DNA from: Kangiella sp. HD9-110m-PIT-SAG07
GTDB taxonomy: Bacteria > Pseudomonadota > Gammaproteobacteria > Enterobacterales > Kangiellaceae
NCBI GenBank assembly: GCA_003370465.1
Contig: QQTG01000020.1
Span: forward strand, 1 to 60,957
Direction of reading: 5' to 3'
Length of the DNA stretch: 60,957 nucleotides
Below are positions 18,503-27,892 of this stretch, piece by piece. A program made the position numbers and the translations under genes. How positions within the stretch are numbered: position 1 is the first letter of the stretch; each line of letters starts with the position of its first letter. The notes beneath the pieces were generated by a model. The model was not told the origin of the DNA. It saw only the letters and a program-made list of their open reading frames with translations, and searched no databases.

Positions 18503-18889
18503 ATGTTTGGATTCAATCGATACCTGTATTTAGTGGTGACACAAGGAAGATTAAAAGCAACAGAGCTTAAGGATGGAAGAACTATTGAGCGGTGTTTAAA
18601 GCCTGCATCGCATCCTCGAACTCCTATAGGTAACTTTGAAAATCTAGAAAAGATATTCTCTCAAGCTATCAATGAGTTAGAAGGTAATAGCTTTTTCAAA
18701 CCGAGCCCCATTGTCTTCCTTCACCTTCTGGATGACATTGAAGGGGGCTATACACAAATAGAAATAAGAGCCTTCAAAGAGGCGGCATTGGGTGGTGGTG
18801 CCCGTGAAATATTCATGCCAGAATCGAAAACAATATTAACAGCACAACAACTTCTAACAAAAGACTTTATTGAGTTAGATGATGCTTGA
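18503..18889 (+). CDS. Small protein with an MreB-like motif, function unknown
   Basis: A 128-residue soluble protein. Residues about 85-106 (TQIEIRAFKEAALGGGARE) closely resemble the MreB segment where an ERRAI-type helix leads into the ALGAGAREVFL turn, and the N-terminal LYLVVTQGRLKAT could be an actin-fold strand pair. The rest of the ATPase fold is missing, so it is not MreB itself. It might be a conserved one-domain relative or a degenerate remnant; the frame is clean. It follows the thioesterase gene by 50 bases. Confidence 0.6.
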   Translation: MFGFNRYLYLVVTQGRLKATELKDGRTIERCLKPASHPRTPIGNFENLEKIFSQAINELEGNSFFKPSPIVFLHLLDDIEGGYTQIEIRAFKEAALGGGAREIFMPESKTILTAQQLLTKDFIELDDA

Positions 18890-18917
18890 GTGTTTAGTTA
18901 GATTCTTATAAAAATAG

Positions 18918-19499
18918 CTATGATTCACTCCTTACTCGTTGACCATGCACTAGATATCGTAATGGTCCTCCAGTTTCAAGAGTGTTAAATGGATAGCAGG
19001 TTATTAACGTTATTTGATTGTCGCCACGATCGTAGAGAGTGTCTTTTTCGATGTGGTGCACTTCGAAGCCTGTCACTTTGTAATGAATCTTCTCACCATT
19101 TTTATTAGTCACCATGATCGGGTCGTTAACTTTGAGGTATTGCAAAAACTCGAAGTGAGTATCGCGATGCCCTCCTAGGACGACGTGTCCTTTTTCCGTA
19201 AGCTTTGCGCTTGAGAGTACATGGCCTGGTCCAAAGGCCAAGTTTCGTCCAGAGGCACCAGCTAAAACAATTTGTTCAATATCTTGATTAGGGGCTTCAA
19301 GCTTAGCCACTGGATATGTATCTGCCCAGGACCAAGGCTTGTGAGGCTTGCCGTCTTTTAAGGTTTGCTCCCAAGCGTTGCTCAATAAATGTTGTGCCAA
19401 TATGGCTTTGACTTTGATATAACCGGCCTGAACAAAAGCCGTGAGGCTAATGATCAGAAGAGCGCAAATAATGCCGTATTGTCGTATAAACTTTTTCAT
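18918..19499 (-). CDS. Class GN (marine proteobacterial) sortase
   Basis: Membrane-anchored transpeptidase, 193 residues: an N-terminal hydrophobic anchor (residues 8-26) and a sortase domain with His111 (VVLGGHRDTH), Cys168 (TLITCYPF) and Arg181 (GPLRYLVHG) all present. It lies 11 bases downstream of its presumed sole substrate, the VIT/VWA protein. This one-sortase-one-target pair is the known arrangement in marine gammaproteobacteria. The attachment point in a Gram-negative envelope is not established. Confidence 0.92.
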   Translation of the reverse strand: MKKFIRQYGIICALLIISLTAFVQAGYIKVKAILAQHLLSNAWEQTLKDGKPHKPWSWADTYPVAKLEAPNQDIEQIVLAGASGRNLAFGPGHVLSSAKLTEKGHVVLGGHRDTHFEFLQYLKVNDPIMVTNKNGEKIHYKVTGFEVHHIEKDTLYDRGDNQITLITCYPFNTLETGGPLRYLVHGQRVRSES

Positions 19500-19510
19500 A
19501 GATTATTCAC

Positions 19511-21517
19511 TTACTGTGACATTTTATTGCGGATGTATGTTCTACGGCGGCTTATAGAAAAGTGGTAAACAATGGCTAACAGTAGCGAGAGAATACCGAT
19601 CAAGAGCGCGAGATTAGCCATGGTGCCTCCTTGTGGGTAGCCATGTTTGCCTTTAAAACCTTTAGGAAGAGGATTTTTTAAGTGTTGTTGCTTCAGAGCT
19701 TCACGAACTCTTGCAGGGGTTTTATCGACCGCGACTAGGCTGGTGAAGTCGCTGACAAGTTGGAAATCTAGAGCTGTTTTAAGCACTTGGTCACGCTTAT
19801 TGTCATAACTTAAGTCGAAGTCGCTATTGATGGAAGCTATTTTTTGGCGTGCCCATAATTTAGCAATACCTTTGTCTTTGCCATTAACGACTACTGGAAT
19901 ATTACTAGACCAATCGTAAACATCTGACTTACCAGAAACTTTGAGACTGACCGCATGATCTTTTTGCGTGCGATAGCTGACGAATAAAGGTTCGCCTAGA
20001 TATAAGTCGCGTAAGACTTTGGGTTGTAGATCGATACTGGCGGCTTTTGCGCCCGTTAGCTGCAAGTCAGTGAGTGCTGGGTGGCGTAATTTTTTAAAGA
20101 GGTTTTGTAGTTGTGAACGTACTTCGTTGATACTGCCGATATAGGTGTAAGTACCACGACCGAAATTAGCTGCTTTATTCATGAAATAACTATTGGGAGC
20201 TGAGCCGATACCAACAGTAAATAAACGATTATTACCAAGCTTATCTTCTATCAATTCAAATATTTGAGACTCGTTGCCAATGCTGCCATCGGTTAGGAAC
20301 ACTATCTGACGAAGAGGTTCTGAGTTCGGCTTATCAAGTGCCAGCTGAACGGCTCCAGCAATTTCTGTGCCGCCATCAGCTTGAAGTTGATTAACGAATC
20401 CGACAGCGCTTTGGCGTGTTTGTTCTGAGTTCATCACTGCGTGTGGAAAGAGCTTGCGAGCTTCATGATCAAAGTCAATGATGTTAAAAGTATCTTGTGG
20501 ACCTAATTCATTCAACGCAAATAGAAGTCCGGCTTTAGCTTGCTCCATGGACTCGCCAGACATTGATCCTGAAGAATCAATGACAAAGATTATTTCTCTT
20601 GGCTGAGTATTTTCACTAACCAAGGTATGGGTTGGTGGCAACATCATTAAAACATGATAATTGTGTTTATCATGTTGCTCACTAAACAACGCGACTTTAG
20701 GCTGTTGACCGAGTTGCGGTTGCCAGTTCAAGACAAAGTCTCGATTGGCTTGCGTTGGATTTTCTAGTGAAATTTGATAATTATCGCCATGTTGTTGTAT
20801 ATGAGTCTTATGGTAAGGACTTTCGAGTAGAGCCAAATCAAAACCGGGGTTAAGATTAACCTTTATAGTCACAGGACGATCAGGCTGTATGCCTTGATTG
20901 AATTGTGAAACCTCACTGGGTAGCGATTGAGTGCTTGGTTTTAGTTGTTGAGAATTATCACTTTGCTCACGGACTTTGCCGCTTGGTTCGTAGCGAGGCG
21001 TAATGCCTAAAGGCATGCGCATACTAAACTGGGTCGCATCGACGGTAACCAAACTCTGGAATTCAATTTCAATGGTGATGCTTTCACCAGGCGCTATATT
21101 AGCGAGCTTTGTGGTAAATAAATTTGATCTTGTCTGATGAACAATACTGGCGCGTTGACCATTATTTTTTGCTTGCTGATAAGTTCGTTCAGCTTGTTGT
21201 TTCTCTTGAACCTCACCTTCAATGATCCTCTGCCCAATATGCATATTGAGCGTATCCACAGCCACATCGTCTGGTAGTGGAAACTGATAGACACCTTCTA
21301 GCCATTCCGCAGAATTATTCTTAAAGGTTTGTTTGATATTAACCCGAGACACCACACTGTTGACGTGCATTTCGATATCGGTAGAAAGGGGAAGTTGTTC
21401 GAATTGTTGGTCACTTTCGAGCGAACTATACCGGATAAGTGAAGTTTCTCCGCTAGCAGAAGCATTGGTACTCAGCAGCGCTAATAATATGATTAAAGCG
21501 ATCGTAATGTGTTTCAT
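19511..21517 (-). CDS. Marine proteobacterial sortase target protein (VIT and VWA domains)
   Basis: A 668-residue exported protein. The start at 21517 is chosen because GGGAGACACC precedes it and the product begins with a signal peptide (KHITIALIILLALLSTNASA). A VIT domain (about 30-160; VNIKQTFKNNSAEWLEGVYQFPLP) is followed by a VWA domain with an intact MIDAS, DSSGSMSGES, near residue 315. The C-terminus has a sorting-type tripartite signal: YPQGGT, then a hydrophobic helix, then SRRR. It is probably a surface adhesion or metal-dependent ligand-binding protein processed by the adjacent sortase. Confidence 0.92.
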   Translation of the reverse strand: MKHITIALIILLALLSTNASASGETSLIRYSSLESDQQFEQLPLSTDIEMHVNSVVSRVNIKQTFKNNSAEWLEGVYQFPLPDDVAVDTLNMHIGQRIIEGEVQEKQQAERTYQQAKNNGQRASIVHQTRSNLFTTKLANIAPGESITIEIEFQSLVTVDATQFSMRMPLGITPRYEPSGKVREQSDNSQQLKPSTQSLPSEVSQFNQGIQPDRPVTIKVNLNPGFDLALLESPYHKTHIQQHGDNYQISLENPTQANRDFVLNWQPQLGQQPKVALFSEQHDKHNYHVLMMLPPTHTLVSENTQPREIIFVIDSSGSMSGESMEQAKAGLLFALNELGPQDTFNIIDFDHEARKLFPHAVMNSEQTRQSAVGFVNQLQADGGTEIAGAVQLALDKPNSEPLRQIVFLTDGSIGNESQIFELIEDKLGNNRLFTVGIGSAPNSYFMNKAANFGRGTYTYIGSINEVRSQLQNLFKKLRHPALTDLQLTGAKAASIDLQPKVLRDLYLGEPLFVSYRTQKDHAVSLKVSGKSDVYDWSSNIPVVVNGKDKGIAKLWARQKIASINSDFDLSYDNKRDQVLKTALDFQLVSDFTSLVAVDKTPARVREALKQQHLKNPLPKGFKGKHGYPQGGTMANLALLIGILSLLLAIVYHFSISRRRTYIRNKMSQ

Positions 21518-21615
21518 GGTGTCTCCCTGATGTTTTGCTTGGATGAGACCATTAAACGCTAAAGAGTTGGCAAAATTTTTATTAAAAAAAGCCAAGAAGT
21601 TATAGATTGTGACAT

Positions 21616-21639
21616 AAAAAAGGCAGCCAAAGGCTGCCT
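21616..21639 (-). terminator. Terminator after yccF
   Basis: Stem AGGCAGCC/GGCTGCCT with a three-base loop. On the minus strand it is followed by a T run (A run 21616-21620 on the given strand). It separates yccF from the sortase target gene. Confidence 0.8.
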
Positions 21640-21660
21640 GACAAACTTAACTATTATTGT

Positions 21661-22062
21661 TTAGAATAAACGCTCACCGTTTCTGAGCCCATAAATTTCA
21701 CGACCAAAGGGCCAGATGGCAAGTTTAACCATTTTGAAGTGTTGTATACCAAACGGTATACCGATAATGGTAATACATAGCACGACACCCCAAAATAGAT
21801 GGTTTATCATGACCCAAATGCCACCAAATATCAGCCAAATAATATTGAGAATGACGTTGATTAAGTCTTGTGACGCTGGTCTATCGGCCATGCGAGTATC
21901 TTGACCAAATGGGAAGAGTGCAAAGATTGCTAGTTTGAAACATTGTACGCCCCAAGGAATACCAATGATGGTAAAGCAAAGTGCAATACCGCCAGCGATA
22001 TAGCCCATCGAGACAAAAAAACCGCCAAAGATAAGCCATAAAATATTTAACAGTATAGACAT
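21661..22062 (-). CDS. yccF: YccF-domain inner-membrane protein
   Basis: A 133-residue membrane protein made of two similar YccF units, each with a NxxWLIFGG helix (LLNILWLIFGGFFVSMGY and LNIIWLIFGGIWVMINHLFW) followed by ITIIGIPxGxQxFK. The internal duplication and length are normal for the family. The function is unknown. Monocistronic by its own terminator. Confidence 0.92.
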   Translation of the reverse strand: MSILLNILWLIFGGFFVSMGYIAGGIALCFTIIGIPWGVQCFKLAIFALFPFGQDTRMADRPASQDLINVILNIIWLIFGGIWVMINHLFWGVVLCITIIGIPFGIQHFKMVKLAIWPFGREIYGLRNGERLF

Positions 22063-22193
22063 TCAGTAAGTTCCTTTATTAAGTGCTTACCTATATTTAA
22101 TAATAAAAGGTGTTTTGGAGGTAGCGAAAAGTCGCAACAAAAGGTCTTCAAGTGTTAATGAATGTGACAGTTAGAAACGTTTTGTCATGATTT

Positions 22194-22700
22194 CTAGCGG
22201 ATTACTTTACGATAAAGGTTAACGCTTTCGTCATTATCTGGAATGATTTGTTTTCCTTCGTCAGTAAACTTTAACTTTGAGAGAAGCGCAATAGAGCTCT
22301 TGTTATCCTCGGAAGTGATAGCAAGTACTTCAGGGAGTTTTAAATTAGCGGCATGCTCTAAAACTGCCAAACTTGATTGGTAGGCGTAGCCTCGTCCCCA
22401 GTGATGTTTAGAAATAGCAAAACCTATATCGGGGAACTCTAAATAATTGCGCTGTAGTAAGCCGTTAACGCCAACTGGAGTGCCCGATTTTTTGTCTTCA
22501 ACCAAGTAAAGCCAGAACCCGAAGTTATTGTAGTGTTCTTGAGTGCTTTGAATAAAAGCTGCTGCCGCTTCTAGGTCATGAACACCTCGATCACCAATAT
22601 GTTTAATAAAGGCAGGTTGGTTATAAAGGTCGAGAATAAATGCTGCGTCTGTAGTTTCAATATGGCGTAATCGAACTTTATTATTCGAGTATATGATCAT
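22194..22700 (-). CDS. GNAT-family N-acetyltransferase
   Basis: A 168-residue RimJ/RimL-like acetyltransferase using acetyl-CoA. It begins VRLRHIETTDAAFILDLYN, has the FAISKHHWGRGYAYQSSLAVLEHA acetyl-CoA binding motif near residue 100, and ends with the typical SIALLSKLKF strand-helix. The substrate (protein N-terminus or small amine) is not readable. Confidence 0.85.
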   Translation of the reverse strand: MIIYSNNKVRLRHIETTDAAFILDLYNQPAFIKHIGDRGVHDLEAAAAFIQSTQEHYNNFGFWLYLVEDKKSGTPVGVNGLLQRNYLEFPDIGFAISKHHWGRGYAYQSSLAVLEHAANLKLPEVLAITSEDNKSSIALLSKLKFTDEGKQIIPDNDESVNLYRKVIR

Positions 22701-22770
22701 GAATAAAGCTGTTGGTCGGTTTATGCCTTTTATAGCTGTTAAAGATTAAAAGTGCAATTGAATCTTAGGC

Positions 22771-22799
22771 AAAAAAAGCCAGCGGATTCGCTGGCTTTT
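22771..22799 (-). terminator. Terminator between mdh and the acetyltransferase gene
   Basis: Eleven-base-pair stem AAAAGCCAGCG/CGCTGGCTTTT with a GATT loop. The A run on the left gives the T run for leftward transcription, closing mdh. Confidence 0.85.
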
Positions 22800-22816
22800 C
22801 TCGAACTTAGTAGTAC

Positions 22817-23794
22817 TTACAGTAGATCTGATACTGTATCGCGTTCTTCTTTAAGCTCTGTTTCTGACTCAACCATTTTGCCTTTGATAAAGTCTGTAAC
22901 GTCCAAGTCTTGAACGATTTGGTAATCGCCATCTTTGCATACTACTGGATATGAGTAGATTAGACCTTTCTCAACGCCATAGCTGCCGTCTGATGGAACT
23001 GCCATAGAAACCCAGTCACCAGATTCAGAGCCAAGACACCAGTCACGCATGTGATCAAGAATAGCGTTTGCCGCTGATGCTGCTGAAGATGCACCACGAG
23101 CTGCGATAACTGCTGCGCCACGCTTAGCTACTGTCGGAATGAACTCTTCTTTAGCCCAAGTCGCGTCAACTTTGTCTGCCGCGTTTGCACCGTCGATCTG
23201 TGTGAAAGTGATATCTGGAACCTGAGTCACTGAGTGGTTGCCCCAAATGGTCATTTTCTTAACATCAGCAATATCAGTGCTAGATTTTTCAGCAAGCTGG
23301 TAAATCGCACGGTTGTGATCGAGACGTGTTAAAGCCGTGATGTTACGCTGGTTAATGCTTGGAGCATTAGCTGCTAAGATATAAGCGTTTGTGTTTGCTG
23401 GGTTACCAACAACACAGATGCGGATATCTTTATCAGCAACGTCGTCGATGACTTTACCCAGTGAGCTGAAGATTTTACCGTTATCAGCAATAAGGTCTTT
23501 ACGCTCCATTCCTGGCCCACGTGGCTTAGCGCCAACCATTAAACCGATTTTAGCGTCTTTGAATGCCACTGCTGGATCATCAGTCACAACCACGTCTTTC
23601 ACTAGTGGGAATGCGCAATCGTTTAGCTCCATAGCTACCGCTTCGCAAACTTTTAATGCTGGTGTGATTTCTAGAAGGTTTAAGATAACGGGTTGATCTT
23701 TCCCTAGCATTTCGCCGCTGGCAATGCGGAAAAGTAAAGAATAACAAATTTGACCGGCTGCTCCGGTTACCGTAACGCGAACAGGCTCTTTCAT
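22817..23794 (-). CDS. mdh: Malate dehydrogenase
   Basis: NAD-dependent interconversion of malate and oxaloacetate in the TCA cycle. The 325-residue enzyme is the longer type related to cytosolic MDH ([27 protein letters not shown]), unlike the 312-residue E. coli form. The dinucleotide loop TGAAGQI, catalytic region LTRLDHNRA and active-site histidine in [12 protein letters not shown] are present. Monocistronic, with its own terminator. Confidence 0.95.
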   Translation of the reverse strand: MKEPVRVTVTGAAGQICYSLLFRIASGEMLGKDQPVILNLLEITPALKVCEAVAMELNDCAFPLVKDVVVTDDPAVAFKDAKIGLMVGAKPRGPGMERKDLIADNGKIFSSLGKVIDDVADKDIRICVVGNPANTNAYILAANAPSINQRNITALTRLDHNRAIYQLAEKSSTDIADVKKMTIWGNHSVTQVPDITFTQIDGANAADKVDATWAKEEFIPTVAKRGAAVIAARGASSAASAANAILDHMRDWCLGSESGDWVSMAVPSDGSYGVEKGLIYSYPVVCKDGDYQIVQDLDVTDFIKGKMVESETELKEERDTVSDLL

Positions 23795-23936
23795 TCCTGA
23801 ATCCTCATCGTTAATGGATGTCTAAAATTTAGGACGCAACTTTAACACAAAGTCGCTATAAATCCCATAACTAGGGTGTTTTGGAGGTAGTTTAGGGTGG
23901 CAGGATTTTGATAATTATTGAAATAAGAGATAGCTC

Positions 23937-26039
23937 TTACACATCAGCGAAGTCTTGGCGTGAGCCAAGCCAGCGCTGAGTAATTTTCTGAGCGAGTTGC
24001 GGAGATTGTTCGGCTAAATCGTGCGCAACTTGTTGTAACTCCGAGACTAATTCGGCGTCACGGACCAGGTCTGCAAAGCGTAAACCGATATCGCCAGTTT
24101 GGCGCGTACCGAGTAATTCGCCCGGGCCACGCAGCTTTAGATCCTCTTCAGCGATGACAAAACCATCGTTAGTATCTCGCATGACTTGGATGCGGGCTTT
24201 GGCATTGTTGGAAAGCGGTTGTTGATAGAGCAGTACACAATGGCTTTCTATAGAGCCACGCCCGACACGGCCTCGTAACTGATGTAGCTGCGATAAACCA
24301 AGTCGTTCGGGGTTTTCAATAACCATCAAACTAGCATTAGGAACGTCAACGCCAACTTCAATAACCGTAGTAGCGACCAAAATATCCAGCTCGTTACTTT
24401 TAAATTTATCCATAACTATCTGTTTCTGTTCGCTTTTAAGACGGCCATGAACAAGTCCAACATTGAGGTTTGGTAGTTGTTCTGCAAGCTGGTTGGCTGT
24501 GGTTTCAGCTGCCTGACATTGCACTTCCTCAGATTCGTCGATCAGGGTGCAAACCCAATAAACTTGTCGCTCTTCCTCACCGCAAGCGGTGGTGATGCGC
24601 TGGATTATTTGTTCACGTTTTTGGTCAGATAGCGCGACGGTTTGTACTGGAGTGCGGCCAGGCGGTAATTCATCGATAATCGACACATCCATGTCCGCAT
24701 AAACTGTCATCGCTAGGGTTCGAGGAATTGGTGTGGCAGTCATCATAAGTTGGTGCAGTTGATAGCCCTCGGGCGCTTTTTGTTTTAAAGCTAGACGTTG
24801 GTTGACACCAAAGCGGTGTTGCTCATCGATGATAGCAAGACCAAGTTTGTGGTAATGAACATCTTTTTGGAATAGAGCGTGAGTGCCTATGATCAGCTGG
24901 GCTTTGCCAGAAGCAATCTGCTCCAAGGATTCATTCTTTTGCTTTGCTGGTAGTTTGCTGATTAAAAAAGCTGTTTTAACCCCAAGTTCGTTCATCCATT
25001 GTGAAAAAGAGAGGTAATGCTGTTCGGCTAAAATTTCGGTCGGTGCCATTATGGCAACTTGAAAGCCTGCTTCGATGGCCTGTAATGCAGCCATGGCAGA
25101 GACAAGGGTTTTTCCTGCACCAACATCCCCTTGTAGTAATCGAAGCATGGGCTTGGAGTGCTGAAGATCATGAATGATTTCTTGGCTCACACGTTGCTGG
25201 GCTTTTGTAGGCTTAAATGGTAACTGCTGTAATAAAGTATCCTGCAACTTACCATCGCTATGCATCGCTTGCGCTTGTTGTTCTTCAAGTTTATGGCGAT
25301 GTAGCATCATGCTTAATTGATGAGCTAACAGCTCTTCGCAAATTAAACGTCGTGCAGCAGGCGAGGTAAACTGCTGTAACGACTCTGGTTTAGCATCTTT
25401 TGGTGGAGTATGAATCCACTTTAATGCTTGGTTAATATCCGGCAGCTTGAATTGGTTTTGTACATTTTCGGGTAGTAGGTTGTCGATAGGGTGCTTGTCC
25501 AGCAGGTCCACAGCCTGTCTTGTTAACGGCCTGAGGCTATTTTGGTGCAAGCCGTCAGTCGTTGGATAAACCGGCGTTAAGCTGTCTAACAGCGGCGCGG
25601 TGCTGGTTGCAGTGATCGCGGTTAATTCAGGATGCACCATATTACACTGAAAGCCAAAGCGACGAACTTCGCCAAAGGCATAGAACTCGGCACCTTTTTC
25701 TAGGCGTTGCTGCTGACTTTTATTAAAGTAAAAAAATCGAAAGTCGATGCTGGCGGTATTATCGGCTGCACGACAAACTAAGGAGCGACGCTTGCCGTAT
25801 TTTACCTGACTCATTTCGACCTGCACTTTAATTAAGGCTCGGTCGCCGTCTTGTAAGCTGGCAATTGATTTGATTTGAGTACGATCTTCGTAGCGCAGAG
25901 GCAAGTGCAGTAATAAGTCGAGAACGTTGCGAATGTGTAAACGCTCTAACTTTTCTGCAAGCTTCGGGCCAACCCCTTTAAGACTGGTGCAGTCAAGGTT
26001 GGCAAGGTTGATATCCGAAGCGAGTTTAGAGATAGCCAT
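23937..26039 (-). CDS. recG: ATP-dependent DNA helicase RecG
   Basis: Branch-migration helicase that regresses stalled forks and processes Holliday junctions. The 700 residues comprise an N-terminal wedge/OB region (LKGVGPKLAEKLERL, LLLHLPLRYEDRT), Walker A GDVGAGKTLVS near residue 305, the DEQHRFGV DExH-type box, and motif VI with HQLRGRVGRG, followed by the TRQTGD region. Its ATG overlaps the oxyR stop by one base (TAATG), so the two are translationally coupled. Confidence 0.97.
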   Translation of the reverse strand: MAISKLASDINLANLDCTSLKGVGPKLAEKLERLHIRNVLDLLLHLPLRYEDRTQIKSIASLQDGDRALIKVQVEMSQVKYGKRRSLVCRAADNTASIDFRFFYFNKSQQQRLEKGAEFYAFGEVRRFGFQCNMVHPELTAITATSTAPLLDSLTPVYPTTDGLHQNSLRPLTRQAVDLLDKHPIDNLLPENVQNQFKLPDINQALKWIHTPPKDAKPESLQQFTSPAARRLICEELLAHQLSMMLHRHKLEEQQAQAMHSDGKLQDTLLQQLPFKPTKAQQRVSQEIIHDLQHSKPMLRLLQGDVGAGKTLVSAMAALQAIEAGFQVAIMAPTEILAEQHYLSFSQWMNELGVKTAFLISKLPAKQKNESLEQIASGKAQLIIGTHALFQKDVHYHKLGLAIIDEQHRFGVNQRLALKQKAPEGYQLHQLMMTATPIPRTLAMTVYADMDVSIIDELPPGRTPVQTVALSDQKREQIIQRITTACGEEERQVYWVCTLIDESEEVQCQAAETTANQLAEQLPNLNVGLVHGRLKSEQKQIVMDKFKSNELDILVATTVIEVGVDVPNASLMVIENPERLGLSQLHQLRGRVGRGSIESHCVLLYQQPLSNNAKARIQVMRDTNDGFVIAEEDLKLRGPGELLGTRQTGDIGLRFADLVRDAELVSELQQVAHDLAEQSPQLAQKITQRWLGSRQDFADV

Positions 26040-26956
26040 TAATCTGTAATAGGTTCACCAGGCAGCTCAATGGCGTTAAGTGCTTGTTTTATCAGCTCAA
26101 GAGCTTTCTTTCGAGGGAAGCTTCGACGATAAGCTAGGGCTACTTGTCGACTTGGCTTGGGCTGATCAAATTCGCGCGTTACTAAGCCGAGTTTTTCATT
26201 ATGAAAATCTGCGGCAGACTTAGGAATGACGCTTATACCTAAGCCGCTAGCCACCATCTGACGAATGGTTTCGATGGAGCTTCCGGTAATCCAGTCTTTT
26301 TGTGGGTTAAGACTGTTGTCACGACATTGCGGGCAAGCTTCTAACACTTGATCTCGGAAACAGTGACCAGCGCCAAGCATAATCATCACTTCATCAGCGA
26401 TATCGGCTAGCTGTAAAGAGTCGCGTTTCACCCAAGGGTGGCGCTCCGGTAACAGTGCCATAAAATCTTCTTGATACAGTGGAACGACATCCACCTCAGG
26501 CTCTTCAAAAGGTAGTGCCACAATAATGGCATCCACGTCACCATTGCGTAATTTTGTACGCAGGTTATGAGTATAGTCTTCATCAATATGCAGCGGCATC
26601 TTAGGTGCCAGTTGACGCAGTTGTGGTATCAGTGATGGCAATAAGTAAGGGCCGATGGTAAATATGGCTCCCAGTTTTAAAGGGCCATCGAGCTGATCCG
26701 AATTTTGCTTTGCCATTTGCTTGAGTTGGCTGACCTGCTCCAAGATTCGCTGTGCTTGCTCTACCACCATATCGCCTTGAGGGGTGGTGCGAACGTCTGA
26801 TTTACTGCGTTCGAATAAGGTAATACCGAGCTGTTCCTCTAGCTTCTTAACGCCAACGCTTAGTGTCGGCTGGCTGACGAAACATGCTTCTGCTGCACGC
26901 CCGAAATGGCGTTCACGCGCAACAGCAACAATATATTTAAACTCTGTTAGTGTCAT
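26039..26956 (-). CDS. oxyR: Hydrogen-peroxide-sensing LysR regulator OxyR
   Basis: A 305-residue LysR-type activator of peroxide defence. The N-terminal helix-turn-helix (FGRAAEACFVSQPTLSVGVKKLE) is followed by an effector domain whose redox cysteines are Cys199 and Cys208 (GAGHCFRDQVLEACPQC), the same numbers as in E. coli. The oxyR-recG pairing is shared by many gammaproteobacteria. A dyad of CTCTCTC/GAGAGAG (26967-26998) just upstream could be an operator or leader hairpin. Confidence 0.96.
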   Translation of the reverse strand: MTLTEFKYIVAVARERHFGRAAEACFVSQPTLSVGVKKLEEQLGITLFERSKSDVRTTPQGDMVVEQAQRILEQVSQLKQMAKQNSDQLDGPLKLGAIFTIGPYLLPSLIPQLRQLAPKMPLHIDEDYTHNLRTKLRNGDVDAIIVALPFEEPEVDVVPLYQEDFMALLPERHPWVKRDSLQLADIADEVMIMLGAGHCFRDQVLEACPQCRDNSLNPQKDWITGSSIETIRQMVASGLGISVIPKSAADFHNEKLGLVTREFDQPKPSRQVALAYRRSFPRKKALELIKQALNAIELPGEPITD

Positions 26957-27085
26957 AATTGATAGCCTCTCTCTATTATGATCCAGTGCTGAGAGAGATA
27001 AGTCAATCCATAAGTCATGAATTTATACTCTTCATTGATTCGGTCTTATCGTTATCGCACTAACTGGCTAACAGGCGCTATCAAG

Positions 27086-27892
27086 TTATGGCTTTTGTGC
27101 AATGAATAGCGAGAGTGGGCGTCCGTCTTCAAGGTAGTGCACTTGATCGAGTAAGACTGACCAATCGTGAAAGCGTTCAGACAGCTCATCATTTTTGAGT
27201 AAAAAGTCCGCTTTTTTGGGCTTACCGAATTTTGCAGCGCCTTCTAGAAAGGTGTGAATCACGATCTTGCACCCTGCTGACAGATGTTCTTGATAAATAT
27301 CGAACAATGGTCGATGCAAGAAACGACTTTGCATGATGAGTTGCGGCTGAACTTGTTCAATCAAATCGATCAGTTGCTGGGGGTGCTTTCGGCAATCCAT
27401 TTCTACCGTGGAAATCTTGAGATCCCACCGTCGGGCAGATTGCTCAACGCGCTCTAATGCCTGATCGAAATAATCAACGGCATAAACCTGGTAGCCCAAT
27501 AACCCCATTAATATAGTATCGCGTCCAGAGCCACAGCCGATATCAATAGCTGTCGGGCTTGGAGTGTTTGGTTGGATGCAATGGCCGTGACTTTCAAGCA
27601 CGGGATTACCATACCAAAGTCGGTTTTGGTTATTCCCTTGAATGAGTGAAAAGTCGGTAAGCTCATCGGAACTGTAAAGGTGTTCTACTTCAAAATTACG
27701 CTCTTGAAATAGTTCCAGTGCTTGCTGCCGATGTGCTTGTTCTACACAAATAGTTAGCGGCGAACCCTTAGGTGGTAGCTCGTGCCAAAGATCGACCAGC
27801 TGCTCGAAAGGAATATGAACCGCGCCCGGTAAGTGTCCATCTAAAAACTCTTGTGTCGGGCGCAGATCGATAATAGCGGATGTCGTGGTCAT
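27086..27892 (-). CDS. Rhodanese-methyltransferase fusion protein
   Basis: A 268-residue fusion. Residues 1-85 form a rhodanese-like domain (IIDLRPTQEFLDGHLPGAVHIPF) with Cys49 in TICVEQAH at the persulfide-loop position. From about residue 110 there is a class I SAM methyltransferase with motif I AIDIGCGSGRDTILM. This pairing suggests sulfur-linked or metalloid/thiol methylation (compare thiopurine- and tellurite-type enzymes); the substrate is unknown. Its start overlaps the stop of the upstream DUF418 gene by one base. Confidence 0.82.
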   Translation of the reverse strand: MTTTSAIIDLRPTQEFLDGHLPGAVHIPFEQLVDLWHELPPKGSPLTICVEQAHRQQALELFQERNFEVEHLYSSDELTDFSLIQGNNQNRLWYGNPVLESHGHCIQPNTPSPTAIDIGCGSGRDTILMGLLGYQVYAVDYFDQALERVEQSARRWDLKISTVEMDCRKHPQQLIDLIEQVQPQLIMQSRFLHRPLFDIYQEHLSAGCKIVIHTFLEGAAKFGKPKKADFLLKNDELSERFHDWSVLLDQVHYLEDGRPLSLFIAQKP

